The notes under the pieces are model-generated. The model did not search any database. It saw nothing but the letters and a program-made list of their open reading frames with translations, and was not told where the DNA came from. A program made the position numbers and the translations under genes. From assembly GCA_903915655.1 (NCBI GenBank), contig CAIWTU010000077.1:1-64000 (forward strand): DNA of 64,000 nt. The letters are read 5' to 3'. Origin of the DNA: an uncultured Geobacter sp. (GTDB lineage Bacteria > Desulfobacterota > Desulfuromonadia > Geobacterales > Geobacteraceae). Of the stretch, positions 27,975 through 37,207 are shown piece by piece (positions within the stretch are counted from its first letter, which is position 1; the number at the start of each line of letters is the position of its first letter).

Positions 27975-28598
27975 TCAGGCGGTAACCGGCAACCACAATT
28001 CCAGCATTCCGGCGAAACGCTCAGCAACCCGACGCGCAACTTCCTGGAGTGGTACCTGACAACCATGCAGCGCCTCCATCGAGGTTATGGGACATGAGGA
28101 AATGCCGCATGGATTTATGCGGCTGAACGCAGCGAGGTCATTGTTTACGTTCAAGGCAAAACCATGCATGGTGACCCAGTGCCTTACCCCGACGCCTATG
28201 GACGCCAGTTTTCCAGAATCGGTCCACACGCCAGTGCGTGCCACGACTCGATAGGCAGGTACCCCGAAATCTGCTACAGTCAGAATAAGGAGTTCCTCCA
28301 GGAAGCGTAGATAGCGACGCAAATCCTTTCCCCGGAGCCCCAAGTTGATGATCGGGTAGCCAACCAGTTGGCCTGGAGCGTGACAGGTTATATCCCCCCC
28401 TCGATTAATGTGAATCACCTCAACCGAAGGATCGAGGATATTACCATCAGAACCGCTCCTGCCAATAGTATATACCAGGGGATGTTCCAGCAACAGTAGC
28501 GTTTCCCGATCGAAGTTCGCCCGCACTTGGGCCGCTATATCCTTCTGGAGAGCAAAGGCTTCACCGTAGCCGACAGTTCCCAATTCTTCCACCAGCAT
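27975..28598 (-). CDS. lipB: Lipoyl(octanoyl) transferase
   Basis: 207 residues. Catalytic residues are Lys in SGKLASIGVGVRHW and Cys in RINPCGISSCPITS; EHPLVYTIGRSG and THAPGQLVGYPI-like (ITCHAPGQLVGYPI) sequences are also conserved. It moves octanoyl from acyl carrier protein to E2/GcvH lysines. The start with CGGGAG seven bases upstream is preferred to an upstream ATG. It lies 82 bases after the E3 gene, so lipoyl supply is linked to the acetoin enzyme. Confidence 0.93.
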   Translation of the reverse strand: MLVEELGTVGYGEAFALQKDIAAQVRANFDRETLLLLEHPLVYTIGRSGSDGNILDPSVEVIHINRGGDITCHAPGQLVGYPIINLGLRGKDLRRYLRFLEELLILTVADFGVPAYRVVARTGVWTDSGKLASIGVGVRHWVTMHGFALNVNNDLAAFSRINPCGISSCPITSMEALHGCQVPLQEVARRVAERFAGMLELWLPVTA

Positions 28599-28680
28599 GG
28601 TCCGTCTCCCGTTTGCTATATGCGCTTTTCGCATTCCCAAGCACGATGTTCATGCGCCAGGGGATGCGAAAGGTTTCTTG

Positions 28681-30096
28681 TCAGGCATGTATAACCGCCT
28701 TGTGCACTGCAAGCGCCGCCTCTTTGACCGCTTCGGCAAGGGTCGGATGTGCATGGAACATGGCACCTATTTCCTGAGCCGTACCACCGTAGCTCATGAC
28801 CGCAACACCTTCGACAATCATGTCCGAGGCTCGGGGACCGACGATATGAACACCGAGCACCTTATCGGTTTCCTTATGGGCCAAAATTTTGACGAATCCT
28901 TCCGTCTCGTCCATGCAGCGTGCTCGGCCATTGGCGATGAAGCTGAATTTGCCCACCACGTACGGGACGTTATCCTCCTTGAGAGACTGTTCGGTCTTGC
29001 CAACTGACGCCGCTTCAGGCCAGGTATAGGCGATACTAGGGACGGTTTCGTAGTTCACTTCGGCATCTATGCCCGCAAGCCGCTCGGCAAAGACGACGCC
29101 CTCTTCGGAAGCCTTGTGGGCAAGTAACGGACCGGGAATAATGTCACCAATGGCGTAAATACCCGAAACAGAGGTTTCATAGTTGTCGTTGACGGCAATC
29201 CTGCCGTTGCCATTAGTGGAAACGCCGGCAGCTTCCAGGCCGAGTCCGGTCAGCACCGGCTTCCTCCCGACAGCCACGAGAATTTTATCGCACTGCATCT
29301 CTTCGGTTTTGTCTCCAGCCTTCAACTGCAACATGGCCTTGCCGTTCTTTTTCTCCACCCCGGTTACCTGGGTGCCCATACGGAATGCTATGCCCTGTTT
29401 CTTTAGGATCTTCATCAGCGCGTCCGTTACCTCGACGTCAGTAAAGGGAAGCATCTGCGGCATCATCTCGACAACCGTCACCTTTGCGCCGAGTCTCCTC
29501 CAAACGGAACCCAGCTCCAGCCCGATATAGCCGGCGCCGACGATGACCAGGTGCTCGGGTATCGCTGAAAAGCACAAGGCCTCCTTCGAACTTACTATGG
29601 TTTCACCGTCAAAAGGGAGACTGGGCACTTCGACCGGGATACCGCCGGTAGCAAGGAGAACACGTTTACCTGTGACGCTTTTTGTCGAATCAGCCTGGCA
29701 AACCTCGACCAGGTGTACACCGTCTCCTCGCGAGGCAGTCAGCTTGCCGCTACCCTTGAGGACCTGCACCTTGTTTTTCTTAAAAAGATAGGCAATCCCG
29801 TCGGTAAGTTTTTTTACTATGTCGTCTTTGCGTGCCAGCATCCGTGGAACATTCATAGTCGGCGTATTTATGTCAATGCCATGCCCGGCAAACTTGTCCC
29901 GTGCCAGGGCAAAATGTTCACTGGAATCCAGCAGGGCCTTGCTGGGAATACACCCCTCATTGAGACAGACCCCGCCCATCGTGCCCCGCGGTTCCACAAG
30001 CAGGACTTTCATTCCCAGTTGTGAAGCACGGATTGCTGCCACATAGCCACCCGGGCCCGCGCCTAGTACGATCAGATCAAAGATTTCTTCACTCAT
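28681..30096 (-). CDS. acoL: Dihydrolipoamide dehydrogenase (E3) of the acetoin complex
   Basis: 471 residues. FAD-binding LIVLGAGPGGYVAAIRA and the redox disulfide CLNEGCIPSK (Cys44/Cys49) are followed by the NAD-binding VIVGAGYIGLELGSVW. The C-terminal His-Glu dyad lies in FHAHPTLAEAVKEAALA. There is no N-terminal lipoyl domain, unlike some E3s of acetoin complexes. The start ATG has GAGGTG upstream; an in-frame GTG nine bases earlier is less likely. It lies downstream of lipA. Generic lpdA would be an equally valid name. Confidence 0.9.
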   Translation of the reverse strand: MSEEIFDLIVLGAGPGGYVAAIRASQLGMKVLLVEPRGTMGGVCLNEGCIPSKALLDSSEHFALARDKFAGHGIDINTPTMNVPRMLARKDDIVKKLTDGIAYLFKKNKVQVLKGSGKLTASRGDGVHLVEVCQADSTKSVTGKRVLLATGGIPVEVPSLPFDGETIVSSKEALCFSAIPEHLVIVGAGYIGLELGSVWRRLGAKVTVVEMMPQMLPFTDVEVTDALMKILKKQGIAFRMGTQVTGVEKKNGKAMLQLKAGDKTEEMQCDKILVAVGRKPVLTGLGLEAAGVSTNGNGRIAVNDNYETSVSGIYAIGDIIPGPLLAHKASEEGVVFAERLAGIDAEVNYETVPSIAYTWPEAASVGKTEQSLKEDNVPYVVGKFSFIANGRARCMDETEGFVKILAHKETDKVLGVHIVGPRASDMIVEGVAVMSYGGTAQEIGAMFHAHPTLAEAVKEAALAVHKAVIHA

Positions 30097-30214
30097 CTGC
30101 TTCACCTCTTCTGTTGTGATTTGATACCGTTGTTTTTTGTCAGTATTCGAGCAGGCGGACTCCTGTGTTATCCGGGGCGGATCGTGATTCGGGACCTACT
30201 TTCCGGTAGTTATC

Positions 30215-31153
30215 TCAGTTGACTGCCAGTTGCGCCTGTTCAGCTGCGTGGTAGGAAGATCTGACCAGCGGCCCTGCCTCGACATGGGTAAATCCCATCC
30301 GGAGGCCAACCTCGCGATAGCTGCGAAACTCTTCCGGTGGTACATATCGCGCAACCGGGAGATGCCGACTGCTTGGGCGCAGGTACTGGCCAAGGGTAAG
30401 CATATAGCAGTGGTTGTTCCTAAGGTCCTGCATTGCGCCATAGACCTCTTCTTGCGTTTCGCCGAAGCCGAGCATGATGCCGGATTTGGTGAGCAGCGAA
30501 GGACTCATCTCCTTGTAGCGTCTCAGCAGTGCCAGTGAGGCCGCATAATTGGCATCGGGACGGACCGTAGGATAAAGCCTGCTGACGGTTTCCAGGTTAT
30601 GATTGAAAACGTCTGGGGGCTCGATAGAAAACATCTTTAGTGCCCGTACCTCCCTCCCCCTGAAATCAGGGACCAAAATTTCTATTTGAATTGTGGGATC
30701 CTGGCTCCGGATTGCCGCAATAGTCTCTGCATACTGTCCGGATCCGCCGTCAGGGAGATCATCCCTAGTGACCGAGGTTATCACGACGTACCGCAGGCCC
30801 ATGGCAGCCACTGCCCGGGCGAGGTTTTTCGGTTCGTTCACGTCCGGTGCCACGGGGAGCCCGTGAGTCACGTTGCAAAACGGGCAGTTCCTGGTACAGG
30901 TGTCGCCGAGGATAAGAAACGTTGCGGTTCCTTGCTTGAAGCACTCACCGATGTTCGGACACGTGGCCTCCTCGCATACGGTATGGAGCTTGTGGCTCCG
31001 AAGTATCTGCCTGATCTGGTCTACTTCGGGGCAACACGAGTAACGTGCCTTGAGCCATTCCGGCTTGGATGTTTTTTCAGGGCTCGGCGCACTTTCCGCC
31101 CCAGTAGGTCTGTTCGTTTCTTTCAAGCTTGCATGTTGCTTCTGGCGGTGCAT
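30215..31153 (-). CDS. lipA: Lipoyl synthase
   Basis: 312 residues, close to E. coli LipA (321). The auxiliary cluster motif [13 protein letters not shown] and the radical-SAM motif CTRNCPFC are both present, as is the C-terminal VRSSYHA. It inserts two sulfurs into octanoyl groups. Start: ATG with ACGGAG eight bases upstream, which removes 16 residues of an upstream extension. In the acetoin cluster of Pelobacter carbinolicus a LipA-like gene is called acoS, so this arrangement is known. Confidence 0.93.
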   Translation of the reverse strand: MHRQKQHASLKETNRPTGAESAPSPEKTSKPEWLKARYSCCPEVDQIRQILRSHKLHTVCEEATCPNIGECFKQGTATFLILGDTCTRNCPFCNVTHGLPVAPDVNEPKNLARAVAAMGLRYVVITSVTRDDLPDGGSGQYAETIAAIRSQDPTIQIEILVPDFRGREVRALKMFSIEPPDVFNHNLETVSRLYPTVRPDANYAASLALLRRYKEMSPSLLTKSGIMLGFGETQEEVYGAMQDLRNNHCYMLTLGQYLRPSSRHLPVARYVPPEEFRSYREVGLRMGFTHVEAGPLVRSSYHAAEQAQLAVN

Positions 31154-31484
31154 CTTTAACTCCGTAACATCCTGAGCACAGGGAGTGGGAGACAGATACA
31201 TCTCCCACCGACCATGAGTACCTACAGGATGGACCTTACTGCTTCTTCGATTTTTGCGGGATTAGGGTTTATCGCTCTTGCATCTGAAACTAAGGGACAC
31301 TGACTAAGGTTCCGTTTTAGCTCATGAAAGGACGGTAAAAAGACGCAGTGGAATTGCCGGAGGAGGTATCAGCAACCCCACTGCAGGTGGAACAGTTCCA
31401 GATTGTTACTGAATGCGATGCTGCTCCTTTAGGCAAGTAAACCTACCGCAAACCATGTATCAGCTCTCCTCTTGAGAGCAGTTT
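31154..31484. other. Intergenic region between acoC and lipA
   Basis: 331 bases that contain a dead acoB 3' end at 31222-31272 (listed separately) and otherwise nothing that looks coding. No clear terminator or promoter was recognised. Confidence 0.5.
31222..31272 (-). pseudogene. Fragment of an acoB-like E1-beta gene (last ~15 codons)
   Basis: Read on the minus strand it encodes [15 protein letters not shown] followed by a stop. The functional acoB ends IPNAAKIEAAVRSIL and a stop, and the DNA is alike over about 50 bases. Upstream similarity disappears at once, so only the 3' tip survives. It looks like the scar of an older E1-beta copy, or of a tandem duplication, removed by deletion. It lies right before lipA. 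Confidence 0.7.
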
Positions 31485-32882
31485 TCAGGACTGTAGTGAT
31501 TCCGGCTGTTCGAGAATCTCCCGCAACTTTCCGAGAAACTTTGCGGCATAGGCACCATCGTGGACACGGTGGTCTGCTGAAATTGTCACCCTCATCATAC
31601 GTGCAACCTCTATTTTACCTTCCTTCACCACCGGTTCGTCCTTAACCATACCGATGGCTAGGATGGCCGAAAGGGTCGGAGGCACTATGGCAACAAAGCT
31701 CTCTACCCCAAGCATTCCCATATTCGAAATAGCAAAGGTACCGCCGGCCATTTCTTCCTTGCCCAGTTTGCCTTCTTTTGCCAAGGACACCAACTCGCGG
31801 CTCTTGGCACCAATCTCCTGGAGGGAAAGCACCTGGCAATTTTTGATTACCGGCATAACAACGCCTTCGGCGAGGCCGATTGCCACTGATATATTGGCAT
31901 CACGGTGCATGATGATATTTTTGCCGGCAAATGAAGCGTTCATGAGTGGAAATTCCTGCAGTGCTACTGCCAACGCTTTGATGATCATGTCGTTGATTGA
32001 AACCTTGTTGCCCGCTTCCTTCAATGTTTGGGAGAGGGCAACAGCTTTTTCCATATCTATGGCAATGGTTACCATATAGTGGGGTATGTTTGACCAAGAG
32101 GTGCTGACCGTCTTGGCGATGGCTGCTCTCATCCCAGCTACCGGAACCGTCTCCTCGGCTGGAGCTTCTGCCGGGGCCACAGGCTCAGCAGTTCCTTCTT
32201 CCGCCGCACCAGAGCAGAAACATTCCTCTGCCTGGCAGGCACCTCCCCCGGCGATAAAGGCATCGATCGCTTCATCGGCAATGCCTTCCGCAGCGATAAT
32301 GCCAAGCAGTGCGCCCACCGGGAGGACATCACCTTCCTCAGCCACAACGCGGCGCAGTACCCCTGCATGGAGATTCTCAAGAACATTGACAATCTTGTCT
32401 GTCTCAATCTCAGCCAACTCTAGGCCAGGCTCAACCGTTGCGCCCACTTCGACCATCCATTTCACCAGAGTGCCTTCTTCCATGGTGAGACCCCATTTGG
32501 GCATAGTAATTTCAAAGATACCGGCCGGAACCGATACTACAGGGGGAGGTGGAGCTACTTCACACTCGTCTGATGCCGCAGTAACCTCCGCATCAAAACC
32601 GACAATAAATTCGTCAATATCAGCGTCTGTGGCTGAGCCGTCACCGATTACGCCAAGCAGAGCCCCTACCGGCAATACCTCACTTTCTTCTGCCACCTTT
32701 CTCTGCAGCACACCGAAATGAGTTGCCTCCATGACATTGACGATCTTGTCAGTTTCCACCTCGGCAAGTTCCATGCCAGGATTGATCGCATCGCCGACAT
32801 CCACCATCCACTTCACCAAGGTACCTTCTTCCATGGTAAGTCCCCACTTGGGCATGGTAAGTTCCTGTAATTTCATACTCAT
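31485..32882 (-). CDS. acoC: Acetoin dehydrogenase E2, dihydrolipoamide acetyltransferase
   Basis: 465 residues. Two tandem lipoyl domains each carry MPKWGLTMEEGTLVKWM and the lipoylated lysine in ETDKIVN (Lys46 and Lys163). A Glu/Ala/Pro linker leads to the catalytic domain from about residue 245 (GMRAAIAKTVSTSW) with the active site HRVHDG (His438, Asp442). I see no E3/E1-binding domain in the usual place between the second lipoyl domain and the catalytic domain. It transfers the acetyl group from E1 to CoA. It is separated from acoB by 325 non-coding bases. Confidence 0.92.
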   Translation of the reverse strand: MSMKLQELTMPKWGLTMEEGTLVKWMVDVGDAINPGMELAEVETDKIVNVMEATHFGVLQRKVAEESEVLPVGALLGVIGDGSATDADIDEFIVGFDAEVTAASDECEVAPPPPVVSVPAGIFEITMPKWGLTMEEGTLVKWMVEVGATVEPGLELAEIETDKIVNVLENLHAGVLRRVVAEEGDVLPVGALLGIIAAEGIADEAIDAFIAGGGACQAEECFCSGAAEEGTAEPVAPAEAPAEETVPVAGMRAAIAKTVSTSWSNIPHYMVTIAIDMEKAVALSQTLKEAGNKVSINDMIIKALAVALQEFPLMNASFAGKNIIMHRDANISVAIGLAEGVVMPVIKNCQVLSLQEIGAKSRELVSLAKEGKLGKEEMAGGTFAISNMGMLGVESFVAIVPPTLSAILAIGMVKDEPVVKEGKIEVARMMRVTISADHRVHDGAYAAKFLGKLREILEQPESLQS

Positions 32883-33207
32883 CGTGAGCCCTCTTTTATG
32901 TTTAGTATTGGTAAAATCCCGCGTAGAATTATCAGCACGTCACATCATCTCCTTTACATCGCCCAACAGAGCCGCACCAGATTCTCATATCGAAAACGAT
33001 GCATTGACAAGAGCAGCACCGTACAATTTCCGATTTTATGTATAAGTAACAATTCCGTATGGAATTAAAAATGCTGGCATTTTGTTTGGGGACGGCGCCC
33101 ATATCCGGTTACGAGAAAGGGCACCGTCTTGTTTATCAATCCATGGTGCATATTCAGGGTATAAACTTCACAACCGTAGCGATGCTATCCGTACCAGTCG
33201 GAACCTC
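32883..33207. other. Intergenic region between acoB and acoC
   Basis: 325 bases with no gene. A stem-loop (GACGGCGCCC against GGGCACCGTC, 9 of 10 pairs, long loop) lies near 33090-33130. No T-run follows it on the minus strand, so it is more likely an mRNA-processing or stabilising structure than a terminator. No -24/-12 promoter was found here. Confidence 0.45.
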
Positions 33208-34209
33208 TCAGAGGATAGACCTGACAGCCGCTTCGATTTTTGCAGCATTAGGGATATACAGGTCTTCCAGCACATCAGAAAAAGGCGGCGGCGTATGCGG
33301 TGCCGTCACCATCTTGATCGGTGCGGTCAGTGCCTTGAATGCTTCCTGCACTACTTTTGCTGAGATGTCGGTCGCCATGCTGCAGCGCGGATTAGCTTCG
33401 TCTACCACCACCAGCTTGCCGGTCTTCTCCACGCTCTTCAGAATTGTCGCCCAGTCGATAGGTGATATGGTCCGCGGATCGATGACCTCCACCTCTACAC
33501 CTGTTTTGGCCAAGCTTGCTGCTGCCTGGCTCGCCATATGCACCATCCGCCCAAGGGCCACGATGGTCAGGTCTTTCCCTTCTCGGACGATGTTCGCCTG
33601 GCCGAACGGAATGGTGTAGCTCTCTTCAGGCACTTCACCCTTCATGCCATACAGAGCCTTGTGCTCAAGGAAAATTACCGGGTCGTTATCTCGGATGCAC
33701 TCAATCAGAAGGCCCTTCGCATCATACGGCGTGGACGGCACTACTACCTTCAGACCAGGTATGTGAGCCAAAATGCTGTACAGTACCTGGGAGTGCTGCG
33801 CTGCGGCGCGGAAACCGCCGCCGTACATGGTACGCATGACAACCGGGGTTACCGACTTGCCGCCAAACATGTAGCGAAATTTTGCTGCCTGGTTCATCAT
33901 CTGGTCGAAACAGACACCCAGAAAGTCGACAAACATCATCTCAACCACCGGCCGCATACCGCAGGCTGCTGCGCCTACTGCCGAACCGATGTATGCTGCC
34001 TCGGAAATGGGAGTGTCCATGACCCGGTCTCCGTATTTTCCGTACAGTCCTTTGGTTACACCAAGAACTCCACCCCAGGCATCCTTTTCTCCTTCGGTGC
34101 CGCGACCACCGGCGTTGTCCAGACCCATTACGATGACGGATTTATCCCGCTCCATCTCTTGGGAGAGCGCTTCGTTAATTGCGTCTTTATAAGAAATTTT
34201 TCTCGACAT
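33208..34209 (-). CDS. acoB: Acetoin dehydrogenase E1 component, beta subunit
   Basis: 333 residues of the transketolase-like E1-beta family. It includes SYKDAINEALSQEM, VMGLDNAGGRGTEGEKDAWGG, DTPISEAAYIGSAVGAA and the C-terminal ADISAKVVQEAFKAL region. With AcoA it binds thiamine diphosphate and cleaves acetoin. It lies 15 bases after acoA. The gene's last 15 codons are echoed in a dead fragment at 31222-31272. Confidence 0.93.
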   Translation of the reverse strand: MSRKISYKDAINEALSQEMERDKSVIVMGLDNAGGRGTEGEKDAWGGVLGVTKGLYGKYGDRVMDTPISEAAYIGSAVGAAACGMRPVVEMMFVDFLGVCFDQMMNQAAKFRYMFGGKSVTPVVMRTMYGGGFRAAAQHSQVLYSILAHIPGLKVVVPSTPYDAKGLLIECIRDNDPVIFLEHKALYGMKGEVPEESYTIPFGQANIVREGKDLTIVALGRMVHMASQAAASLAKTGVEVEVIDPRTISPIDWATILKSVEKTGKLVVVDEANPRCSMATDISAKVVQEAFKALTAPIKMVTAPHTPPPFSDVLEDLYIPNAAKIEAAVRSIL

Positions 34210-34224
34210 TGATCAGCTCCTTTT

Positions 34225-35196
34225 TCAGTACGATACGTAGACGTCAGTCAGAAGATCAGCCTCGGTCGGCTTCGGTGCCGCCACAGCCTTCGCTACTGCT
34301 TCGTTTATCAGGGCGGCAACTTCCTTATCGATTGCTTCCAGCTCCGCTGCCGTTACCAGACCCGCCGAGATCACCTTGGCCGAAAATATTTTCAGACAGT
34401 CATTCTCTTCGCGCTGTCTCTTCACTTCGCCAGGAGCTTTATAGGTCATGGCATCACCCTCGAAGTGACCAAAGAAACGGTTCGTCTTGCATTCAAGAAG
34501 AGTCGGACCGCCGCCTTCACGGGCACGGCGGATCGCTACACCAGCCGCCTCATACACTGCAAAGAAGTCATTGCCGTCTACCGTTACACCTGGCATGCCA
34601 AAGCCCGCGGCACGATCGGCAATGTTAGGCGTCGGGACGTTGTACTTTACCCCGGTGGATTCCGCATAGCCGTTGTTCTCTGCAAGAAATATCACCGGCA
34701 GGTTCCAGACATTGGCCAGGTTCATGCTCTCCAGTACAGTCCCCTGGTTCGATGCGCCATCACCGAAAAACGCCACCCCGACGCCATCGGTCCCTTTGAA
34801 CTTGGAGGCCAATGCTGCCCCGCAGACAAGGGGAGGTCCGGCCCCGACAATACCGTTCGCTCCCAACATCCCCTTCTCCAGGTCGGCTATATGCATAGAT
34901 CCGCCCTTGCCGCAACAGGTGCCGGTCTTCTTACCGTAAATCTCCGCCATCATGCCGATGATGTCCACACCCTTGGCGATGCAGTGTCCGTGACCACGGT
35001 GCGTGCTCGATATCCGATCCTGATCCGTAAGGTGCATGCAGACACCCGTCGCTACCGCTTCCTCGCCCGCATACAGATGCACAAACCCGGGAATCTTCCC
35101 CGTCGCAAACTCCACATGTAGTCGCTCTTCAAACTCTCGAATCTCTTTCATGATCCGATACGCCTTCAGAAGATCCTCTTTCTTCAGCTCACTCAT
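34225..35196 (-). CDS. acoA: Acetoin dehydrogenase E1 component, alpha subunit
   Basis: 323 residues. The thiamine-diphosphate motif runs from FFGDGASNQGTVLESMNLA to the closing FLAENN (about residues 165-200). HRGHGHCIAKG and YGKKTGTCCGKGGSMHIAD are conserved in E1-alpha. It catalyses oxidative cleavage of acetoin to acetaldehyde and an acetyl-lipoyl group. It is 44 bases after acoX and 15 before acoB. Assignment to acetoin rather than pyruvate rests on acoX, acoR and the butanediol genes nearby. Confidence 0.92.
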   Translation of the reverse strand: MSELKKEDLLKAYRIMKEIREFEERLHVEFATGKIPGFVHLYAGEEAVATGVCMHLTDQDRISSTHRGHGHCIAKGVDIIGMMAEIYGKKTGTCCGKGGSMHIADLEKGMLGANGIVGAGPPLVCGAALASKFKGTDGVGVAFFGDGASNQGTVLESMNLANVWNLPVIFLAENNGYAESTGVKYNVPTPNIADRAAGFGMPGVTVDGNDFFAVYEAAGVAIRRAREGGGPTLLECKTNRFFGHFEGDAMTYKAPGEVKRQREENDCLKIFSAKVISAGLVTAAELEAIDKEVAALINEAVAKAVAAPKPTEADLLTDVYVSY

Positions 35197-35240
35197 CTCG
35201 TTTCCTCCTTTTTATCTCGTCCTACTCTCACGTCTTTCAT

Positions 35241-36362
35241 TCAGTTGCTCCTCCCTCCATCTATAGAGTGAGCCGATTCCTTCCCATTTCCGAGGTCGAA
35301 ACAGTGTTCCTGCATCTGGAACTCCACAAATACCCGATTCTTGACCGCCTGATCCAGCGCTTTTGAAATATTCACGATGACCGGCCCGTTTGTTTCCAGC
35401 CATACCTTCAGTCTATCGTTTTCACCGAACTCGATCTCGCGCTCCCCATCAAGCGCAATGGTCCCGGAAGTTGACTCGATTGTCTGTACCTCCATGCGAC
35501 GAATTTCTTTCATGCTGGCAATCCCGACAGGAGCCATCAACCCCGGGGCAATAGGCGCAGTTACCGTCATCATCCCCTCTCCCGGCGGCACAAGTTTTAA
35601 ACGCAGACCATAGGGAGAGCATCGGCTCACCGGGCGGACAAGTCCGGCAATTGATGAAAGCCCAACCGCATCCGACTCGGCAAAGGTAACAAAGAGTTCC
35701 TTGAGGCATTCAACTTGCCAAATGGCTTTCGTCCCAACCCAACAGACAGAAGTGAGACAGATATCAACCAACGCAACATCTTTAATTACCCCGTTTTTGT
35801 CCAGATGGAGGATCTTGTTTCTCAAGCAGACATCACTAAGCGCAACCTTTTCCATCGCCACCAGTCCGGCTGCCAATCCGGCAACGGTTGCTTCCCTGAT
35901 CTCGGGAAACGCATTGTTGGTTCCGGTGGAAAGAGTAACAAGCGGAACTGCTCCGCTTTTTTTTGCTACGAGGCGATGGGTTCCATCCCCGCCCATCACG
36001 ACGATGACACTGACCCCCCGGCTCACCATAAGTTCGATGGCCCTTAGGGTGTCAACCGGAGAATCCTCAATGGGCATCTCCAGAAAATGCACGGCAGGCA
36101 TTAAGTCGGGGTTTCCATGGCGTCCGTGTTGAAGCGAGTGCCTGATATGACAAGCCACCCCGGCCACATCAGGCATCATGAAGACCTCTCCTACACCCAT
36201 AACACCAAGGGCACCCAGAAGGCGATAGACCATGTTGCATTTCTCGGTATTCTGGAATACCGATGCCTTGGCAACAAGGCGTCTCAGATCCCGCCCTGAC
36301 GCCGGATTAACAAGAATGCCTACTGAAGGTTTTGTCTGTCGCATGGATTTCATATTCGCCAT
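35241..36362 (-). CDS. acoX: AcoX, NAD kinase-like protein of the acetoin operon
   Basis: About 373 residues. It carries the ATP-NAD kinase fold: ILVNPASGRDLRRLV, VVMGGDGTHRLVAKKSGAVP and TLSTGTNNAFPE. AcoX is found with acetoin dehydrogenase genes in many bacteria, but its activity is not established. It is the first gene after a candidate sigma-54 promoter. Three ATG codons (36362, 36353, 36344) are possible starts and none has a good ribosome site; the first is used here. A weak start may tune its level relative to acoA. Confidence 0.85.
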   Translation of the reverse strand: MANMKSMRQTKPSVGILVNPASGRDLRRLVAKASVFQNTEKCNMVYRLLGALGVMGVGEVFMMPDVAGVACHIRHSLQHGRHGNPDLMPAVHFLEMPIEDSPVDTLRAIELMVSRGVSVIVVMGGDGTHRLVAKKSGAVPLVTLSTGTNNAFPEIREATVAGLAAGLVAMEKVALSDVCLRNKILHLDKNGVIKDVALVDICLTSVCWVGTKAIWQVECLKELFVTFAESDAVGLSSIAGLVRPVSRCSPYGLRLKLVPPGEGMMTVTAPIAPGLMAPVGIASMKEIRRMEVQTIESTSGTIALDGEREIEFGENDRLKVWLETNGPVIVNISKALDQAVKNRVFVEFQMQEHCFDLGNGKESAHSIDGGRSN

Positions 36363-36398
36363 AAAAACTATAGACTTGTTCTTCTTGACTACAATCAA

Positions 36399-36415
36399 AG
36401 CACAACGCATGCCAC
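36399..36415 (-). promoter_or_regulatory. Sigma-54 (-24/-12) promoter of the acoXABC operon
   Basis: On the minus strand GTGGCATGCGTTGTGCT matches the consensus TTGGCACGNNNNTTGCW at 10 of 13 defined positions, including the key GG and GC 12 bases apart. Transcription would start near 36388, about 25 bases before acoX. It agrees with an AcoR-type activator encoded at 43835-45838. Confidence 0.7.
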
Positions 36416-36844
36416 TGAACGGTTCAATAAAAGCTTTGTCAAGAGGCAAAAGGACCAAACAGCTAAAACCATTTTTATTTCAATATGTTACTGTTTATTC
36501 ATTTTCTGATAATCTTCTTTCCTGGAAGGTAACGACATGCATCAGAACTCATAAACCGGTAAAATCAGGCTGACAGGAGGATTGTCGCAGCGGGAAATGT
36601 TACAGATGTTCTTTGAAACGATGAGACACTTGTCGCAGGGAAAATCGGGGTGGAAACAGACGTACGCTCAAGTTCCCTTGAGTGCCGTACAGCAAAAAAA
36701 ATCGGGTCGACACACCTTTAGGAATACCCTAAAATGTGGCGACCCCACATGCGAGTATCGTTCTCGAACGGGAATACACATTTCTCTCATTTTAATTATC
36801 TTAAAACGGTAAGGAGGTCTCGATCATCCAGCATAGTTTACCGC
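36416..36844. other. Control region upstream of acoX
   Basis: No gene. It holds the activator palindrome at 36622-36637, a second TGTCGCA half-site at 36583-36589 (part of GCTGACA...TGTCGCAGC), and a stem-loop at 36661-36690 (GTACG.CTCAAG against CTTGAG.TGC.CGTAC). A short hairpin ATGTGG/CCACAT near 36734-36750 is followed on the minus strand by TTTTAGG and may end transcripts from the Lin0512 gene. Confidence 0.5.
36622..36637. promoter_or_regulatory. Upstream activator palindrome, candidate AcoR site
   Basis: TGAGACACTTGTCGCA is an inverted repeat (TGAGACA against TGTCGCA, 6 of 7). Its reverse complement TGCGACAAGTGTCTCA differs by one base from TGCGACAGGTGTCTCA at 52041, upstream of the acetoin reductase operon. 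It lies about 235-250 bases upstream of the predicted transcription start, a usual distance for a sigma-54 enhancer. Confidence 0.7.
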
Positions 36845-37207
36845 TTACTCCACGGGAACAGAAACAGTGAGAGCGGCAACGGCCACGAAAATGTTGTCCC
36901 CGCTTCCCAATTCCGGGACTTCCAGCCCCCGAGTTATCATACCCCCTGAAACAATCTCAAGTTCTTTCGTGCCGAACGGAACAGTGGCAAGAACTTGCTC
37001 TCCGTCAACTTCTTCAGGTTTGGGACAGGCAATTTTCACCTCGACATGCATCGAATTGGGGTCCTTGAGACCGAGGATTTCAAAAAGACCACAGAGGCAG
37101 CACCGGGAAACAGCATCTTTCACCGCCCGGCAGGCAGCCTTGGTCGAGCTCCCTCCATGCAGGTCGGTTCCATACCCGAGTTCAACAACAAATCTTTTCA
37201 ATGCCAT
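36845..37207 (-). CDS. Lin0512 family protein, unknown function
   Basis: 120 residues beginning MALKRFVVELGYGTDLHGG, the conserved opening of the Lin0512 family. It also has AACRAVKDAVSRCCLCGLFEI with a Cys-Cys-x-Cys group and an HVEVKIACPKPEEVDGEQVL segment. No enzymatic role is known to me. It lies upstream of acoX on the same strand but is separated by 480 bases of control region. The start has GGAGG upstream. Confidence 0.75.
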   Translation of the reverse strand: MALKRFVVELGYGTDLHGGSSTKAACRAVKDAVSRCCLCGLFEILGLKDPNSMHVEVKIACPKPEEVDGEQVLATVPFGTKELEIVSGGMITRGLEVPELGSGDNIFVAVAALTVSVPVE

